Under the pieces are notes generated by a model that searched no databases, was not told where the DNA came from, and worked only from the letters and a program-made list of their open reading frames with translations. Below, in pieces: positions 34,758-37,485 of a stretch of 37,485 nucleotides of DNA. The first letter of the stretch is position 1; the number at the start of each line of letters is the position of its first letter. The translations under genes were made by a program, and so were the position numbers. This stretch comes from an uncultured Chloroflexota bacterium (GTDB taxonomy: Bacteria; Chloroflexota; UBA4733). Location: contig CALBSQ010000035.1 of NCBI GenBank assembly GCA_937967325.1, positions 1 to 37,485 on the forward strand, read 5' to 3'.

Positions 34758-35831
34758 ATGGCGCGGGTGCATTACGATCAGGTCACCAAGAGCTTTGGGC
34801 CGGCGGCCATTGCCATTCGCGATCTGACCCTGGACGCTGCCGATGGCGAATTGCTGGTGATGCTCGGCCCGAGCGGCTCCGGCAAGACGACGGCGCTGCG
34901 CTTGCTCGCCGGCCTGGAGCATCCCGACAGCGGCGACATCTTCATTGATGGGCAGAGCGTCGTCAGCTTGGAGCCCAGAGAGCGCGACGTGGCGCTGGTC
35001 TTCCAACAGTTTGCCCTCTATCCCCACATGAAGGTGCGCGATAACTTGCTCTACCCGCTCAAGATGCGCCGTCTTTCCGGCGCCGAGAGGGTCCAACGAG
35101 TTGAGGAAGCGGCCGAGCTGCTCCACATCACTCATCTGCTTGATCGGAAGCCGGCCCAGCTCTCCGGCGGTGAGCGGCAGCGGGTGGCGCTGGGGCGGGC
35201 GATCGTCCGGCAGCCGCGCGTCTTCCTCATGGATGAGCCGCTCAGCAACCTCGATGAGAAGCTGCGCCTGCGGACGCGGGCGGAGCTGAAGTCACTGCAG
35301 AAGCGGCTGGGGGTGACGACGCTGTTCGTCACCCATGACCAGGCGGAAGCGATGAGCATGGCCGATCGGATCGCCGTGCTGTGCGAGGGCCAGCTCCAAC
35401 AACTGGCCATCCCCGATCGCCTCTATCACTACCCCGCCAATCTCTTCGTCGCCCAGTTCGTTGGTAGCCCGCCGATGAACGTGCTGAGCGCGGTTCGCCA
35501 GGGAGACGATCTGGTGACCGAAGGGGGCTGGCACGTGCCGGCGCCGCCGCTGTCCGACAGCTCTTTGCCGCCGACGCTCAAAGTGGGCCTGCGACCGGAA
35601 GCGATCCAACTGAGCCTGGAGCAGGGGCCCGCTCGGCAGCCGGCCGAGGTCTCGCTGAGCGAGCTGTTCGGCAGCGAGGTGATTGTCCATGTCAAGGTCG
35701 GACCGGCACTCGTGAAGGTGCGCGCCACGCCGGACCTCCGGCCCCGGCCCGGCCAGGTGGTGTACCTCTCACCAGCGGCGCAAGGCGTGCGCTTGTTTAA
35801 CGCGGCGACCGGCCGTGCGCTCGGCCAGTGA
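34758..35831 (+). CDS. MalK/UgpC-type ABC transporter ATP-binding protein, orphan
   Basis: The ATPase has about 357 residues with Walker A GPSGSGKTT, the Q-loop FQQFALYPHM, signature LSGGERQR, Walker B RVFLMDEPLSNLDEKLR and H-loop VTHDQAEAMSMADR. These are followed by the C-terminal TOBE/regulatory domain (LKVGLRPEAIQL, LFGSEVIVHVKVG) typical of carbohydrate-importer ATPases. One such ATPase often serves several sugar importers, which fits the absence of permease or binding-protein genes here. The start is one of two adjacent ATGs (34755 or 34758); about 30 codons of open frame before them are not family-like. Confidence 0.88.
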   Translation: MARVHYDQVTKSFGPAAIAIRDLTLDAADGELLVMLGPSGSGKTTALRLLAGLEHPDSGDIFIDGQSVVSLEPRERDVALVFQQFALYPHMKVRDNLLYPLKMRRLSGAERVQRVEEAAELLHITHLLDRKPAQLSGGERQRVALGRAIVRQPRVFLMDEPLSNLDEKLRLRTRAELKSLQKRLGVTTLFVTHDQAEAMSMADRIAVLCEGQLQQLAIPDRLYHYPANLFVAQFVGSPPMNVLSAVRQGDDLVTEGGWHVPAPPLSDSSLPPTLKVGLRPEAIQLSLEQGPARQPAEVSLSELFGSEVIVHVKVGPALVKVRATPDLRPRPGQVVYLSPAAQGVRLFNAATGRALGQ

Positions 35832-35977
35832 TCGCGATCGCGCGAGCCACAGGATTGACCGGTCCTCCGGGAACCGTTCTGGCCCCGCTGGCAGGTCCGG
35901 TTGCGCAGCGCCAGCAACATTGCCATACTTCCCCGCGTCTACCGGACGGTAGGCAGTAACCAAGAAAAGGGAGACGC

Positions 35978-36376
35978 ATGGCACCGACCTTTGCACTTGA
36001 CCACAACACGCTCACCACCCGCATCGCCGAGATCAAGGCGCGCAACGGACCGCCGCCCTGGGCGGAGCGGGTCGTCATCACCGATGAGCTCACCGTCACC
36101 GTGATCTATCAGGCGCCTGGTCACGAGAATGACCACCACTATCACCAGCACGACGAGGCCTGGGTGATCGTGGAAGGGGAGCTGGCCTGGCACTACGAGC
36201 ACGCGCCCGAAGCGCACCGCGTCAAAGCCGGCGACGTCGTCTTCGCGCCCAAGAACCTCTGGCACCACATCGAGGTTCTGGGCGACCAGCCTGCCATCCG
36301 TGTCGGCATTACCCCGGCCGGCGAGTTCCACCGCTACGACCGCCCCGGCTGCCGCAGGGTCGAGCCGAAGGCGTAA
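35978..36376 (+). CDS. Cupin-domain protein
   Basis: The 132-residue protein is a single cupin barrel. The first metal motif reads HENDHHYHQHDEAWVIVEG, with several His and a Glu, and the second GDVVFAPKNLWHHIEVLG supplies the last His. Small cupins of this type bind a divalent metal and act as sensors, isomerases or dioxygenases; no specific role can be given. AGGGAGA precedes the ATG. It converges on the dehydratase gene. Confidence 0.85.
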   Translation: MAPTFALDHNTLTTRIAEIKARNGPPPWAERVVITDELTVTVIYQAPGHENDHHYHQHDEAWVIVEGELAWHYEHAPEAHRVKAGDVVFAPKNLWHHIEVLGDQPAIRVGITPAGEFHRYDRPGCRRVEPKA

Positions 36377-36409
36377 CCTCACCCCCTGGCGCCGCCGCGT
36401 CACGACGCG

Positions 36410-36429
36410 GGCGGCTCAGTTGAGCCGCC
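36410..36429. terminator. Hairpin between convergent genes, possible bidirectional terminator
   Basis: GGCGGCTCA and TGAGCCGCC form a 9-bp stem with a 2-nt centre, and it extends outward with one bulge. It overlaps the stop codon of the dehydratase gene and lies 33 nt past the cupin stop. There is no T-run on either side, so factor-independent termination is doubtful. Confidence 0.35.
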
Positions 36430-37345
36430 GCGGGTCGAGGTTAGCGCCGCAGACGAGGACGCCAACCCGCTCCTCCGGCGCCGGCCGATACTGGCCGGAG
36501 AGCAGCGCCGCGAGCGCCGTGGCCCCGCCCGGCTCCGCCGCCACACGGACGTCCTCCCACAGCGTTCGCTGAGCCGCCAGAATCGCGTCATCGGTCACCA
36601 GCACGACCCGGTCGACGTAGCGTTGCGCGATGGCGAAGGCCAGGGCGCCGGCACGGTGGGCGCCAAGGGAGTCCACCGCTACTCCAGTTACCGGCACGTC
36701 GACGGGTCGGCCGGCCTCCATAGCGCGTGCCAGCGTCGGCGCCCCTTCCGGCTCGACGCCCACGACGTGCACCCGGCCCTGAAACCAGGCGGCGATGCCG
36801 GCGATCAATCCGCCGCCGCCGACGGCGACCAGGAGTGTGTCCAGATCCGGCGTTTGGTGTTCCAGCTCGCGCGCCACCGTGCCTTGGCCGGCTGCCACCT
36901 CGGGCTGGTCGTAGGCATGGACCACCAGCGCGCCGGTTTCGGCGGCGCGCGCCATGCTGGCCGTCAGCGCCTCTGGATAGCTCGCTCCGATCAGCGAGAC
37001 GCGAGCCCCATAGCGCCGGAGCCGTTCTACCTTCAGTGGCGGCGTCGACTCCGGCACGAAGATTTCGGCGTGGCGCCCCAAACTGCGCGCCGCGTAGGCA
37101 ACGGCCGCGCCATGGTTGCCCCCGGACGCGGCGATGACGCCGGCGGGCGGCGCCGAGCTGGAGAGTATTCGATTGAAGGCGCCGCGCGGCTTGAACGACC
37201 CGGTATGCTGCAGGCACTCCAGCTTGAGGACGAGCCGCCCCGAAAGTCCCCAGGCCCCTTCCTCCAGGGTCATGACTGGGGTGACCCGTACTCGCCCCTC
37301 GATGCGACTCGCTGCCGCTTCGATGTCGGCCGGCCCGATGATCAT
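36416..37345 (-). CDS. Threonine/serine dehydratase-like PLP enzyme (fold type II)
   Basis: The protein has about 309 residues. The PLP lysine is in HTGSFKPRGAFN (Lys52), the phosphate-binding loop is SGGNHGAAVAYAA, and the glycine-rich loop is AVGGGGLIAGIAAW. These match catabolic threonine dehydratase, serine racemase and IlvA-type catalytic domains. There is no C-terminal ACT-like regulatory domain, so it would not be feedback-inhibited by isoleucine. The ATG at 37345 fits family starts; a TTG three codons earlier or an upstream ATG at 37399 are alternatives. Beyond the start, 37346-37485 shows no gene. Confidence 0.88.
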   Translation of the reverse strand: MIIGPADIEAAASRIEGRVRVTPVMTLEEGAWGLSGRLVLKLECLQHTGSFKPRGAFNRILSSSAPPAGVIAASGGNHGAAVAYAARSLGRHAEIFVPESTPPLKVERLRRYGARVSLIGASYPEALTASMARAAETGALVVHAYDQPEVAAGQGTVARELEHQTPDLDTLLVAVGGGGLIAGIAAWFQGRVHVVGVEPEGAPTLARAMEAGRPVDVPVTGVAVDSLGAHRAGALAFAIAQRYVDRVVLVTDDAILAAQRTLWEDVRVAAEPGGATALAALLSGQYRPAPEERVGVLVCGANLDPRRLN

Positions 37346-37485
37346 GCTGTTCAAGGTGCTGCCCTTACTCCGCTGGACGCCGGATGTCCTCCGGCACATT
37401 GTAGACGAGCGGGCGGCCCATGTTTCACTATTGGTGGAAACTCGTGGGTCGCCGGTCCGATCTCGGCGCGCACCCTGTTGTGTGA

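Overview
The window is GC-rich and gene-dense. It combines many MalT/LuxR-type regulators, Uma2 nucleases, sulfatase-like hydrolases, BNR propellers and GT39-like membrane proteins. This mix suggests a Chloroflexota bacterium, perhaps Thermomicrobia/Sphaerobacter-like. That is an inference from gene content; no rRNA or other phylogenetic marker is present.

Left flank (1-5479, + strand): the 3' end of a FecCD-type permease and its ATPase (broken in frame near its start), a Uma2-family protein, a large Asp-box (BNR) propeller protein and a DUF2283 protein.

Central island (5533-23636, all on the - strand): this is the interesting part. Reading 5'->3' (high to low coordinates), a first unit encodes a DUF6884-like protein, a NurA-like nuclease, a canonical HerA translocase and a tRNA-guanine-transglycosylase (TGT/DpdA-like) protein. 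After a 210-bp gap holding a direct repeat, a second unit encodes an ECF-like sigma factor, a small acidic protein, an ImmA/IrrE-type metallopeptidase, a second NurA-like nuclease, a second HerA-like ATPase with an unusual P-loop, SbcD/Mre11 and SbcC/Rad50. The archaeal-style end-processing set (Rad50-Mre11-HerA-NurA) is therefore present with HerA-NurA duplicated, next to a possible base-exchange enzyme and its own sigma/protease switch. I propose an undescribed DNA-modification and DNA-processing system, probably for defence. Downstream lies a decayed BREX-like tail: a frameshifted 3' fragment of pglX, a DUF559 nuclease gene and a MITE-like element with 57-bp inverted ends, a Phd/PIN toxin-antitoxin pair, and a pglZ that appears to lack its middle.

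Right flank (23805-37345): an alkaline-phosphatase-superfamily 'sulfatase' with Thr in place of the modified Cys/Ser, a GT39-like membrane protein, an aldo/keto reductase and an alpha/beta hydrolase. These are followed by a decayed stretch (TPR-regulator fragment, transposase C-terminus, a doubly broken LuxR/MalT regulator) around a Gfo/Idh/MocA oxidoreductase. The window ends with an orphan MalK/UgpC-type ATPase, a cupin and a threonine-dehydratase-like PLP enzyme.

All calls come from reading translated sequence and motifs; no database search was possible.
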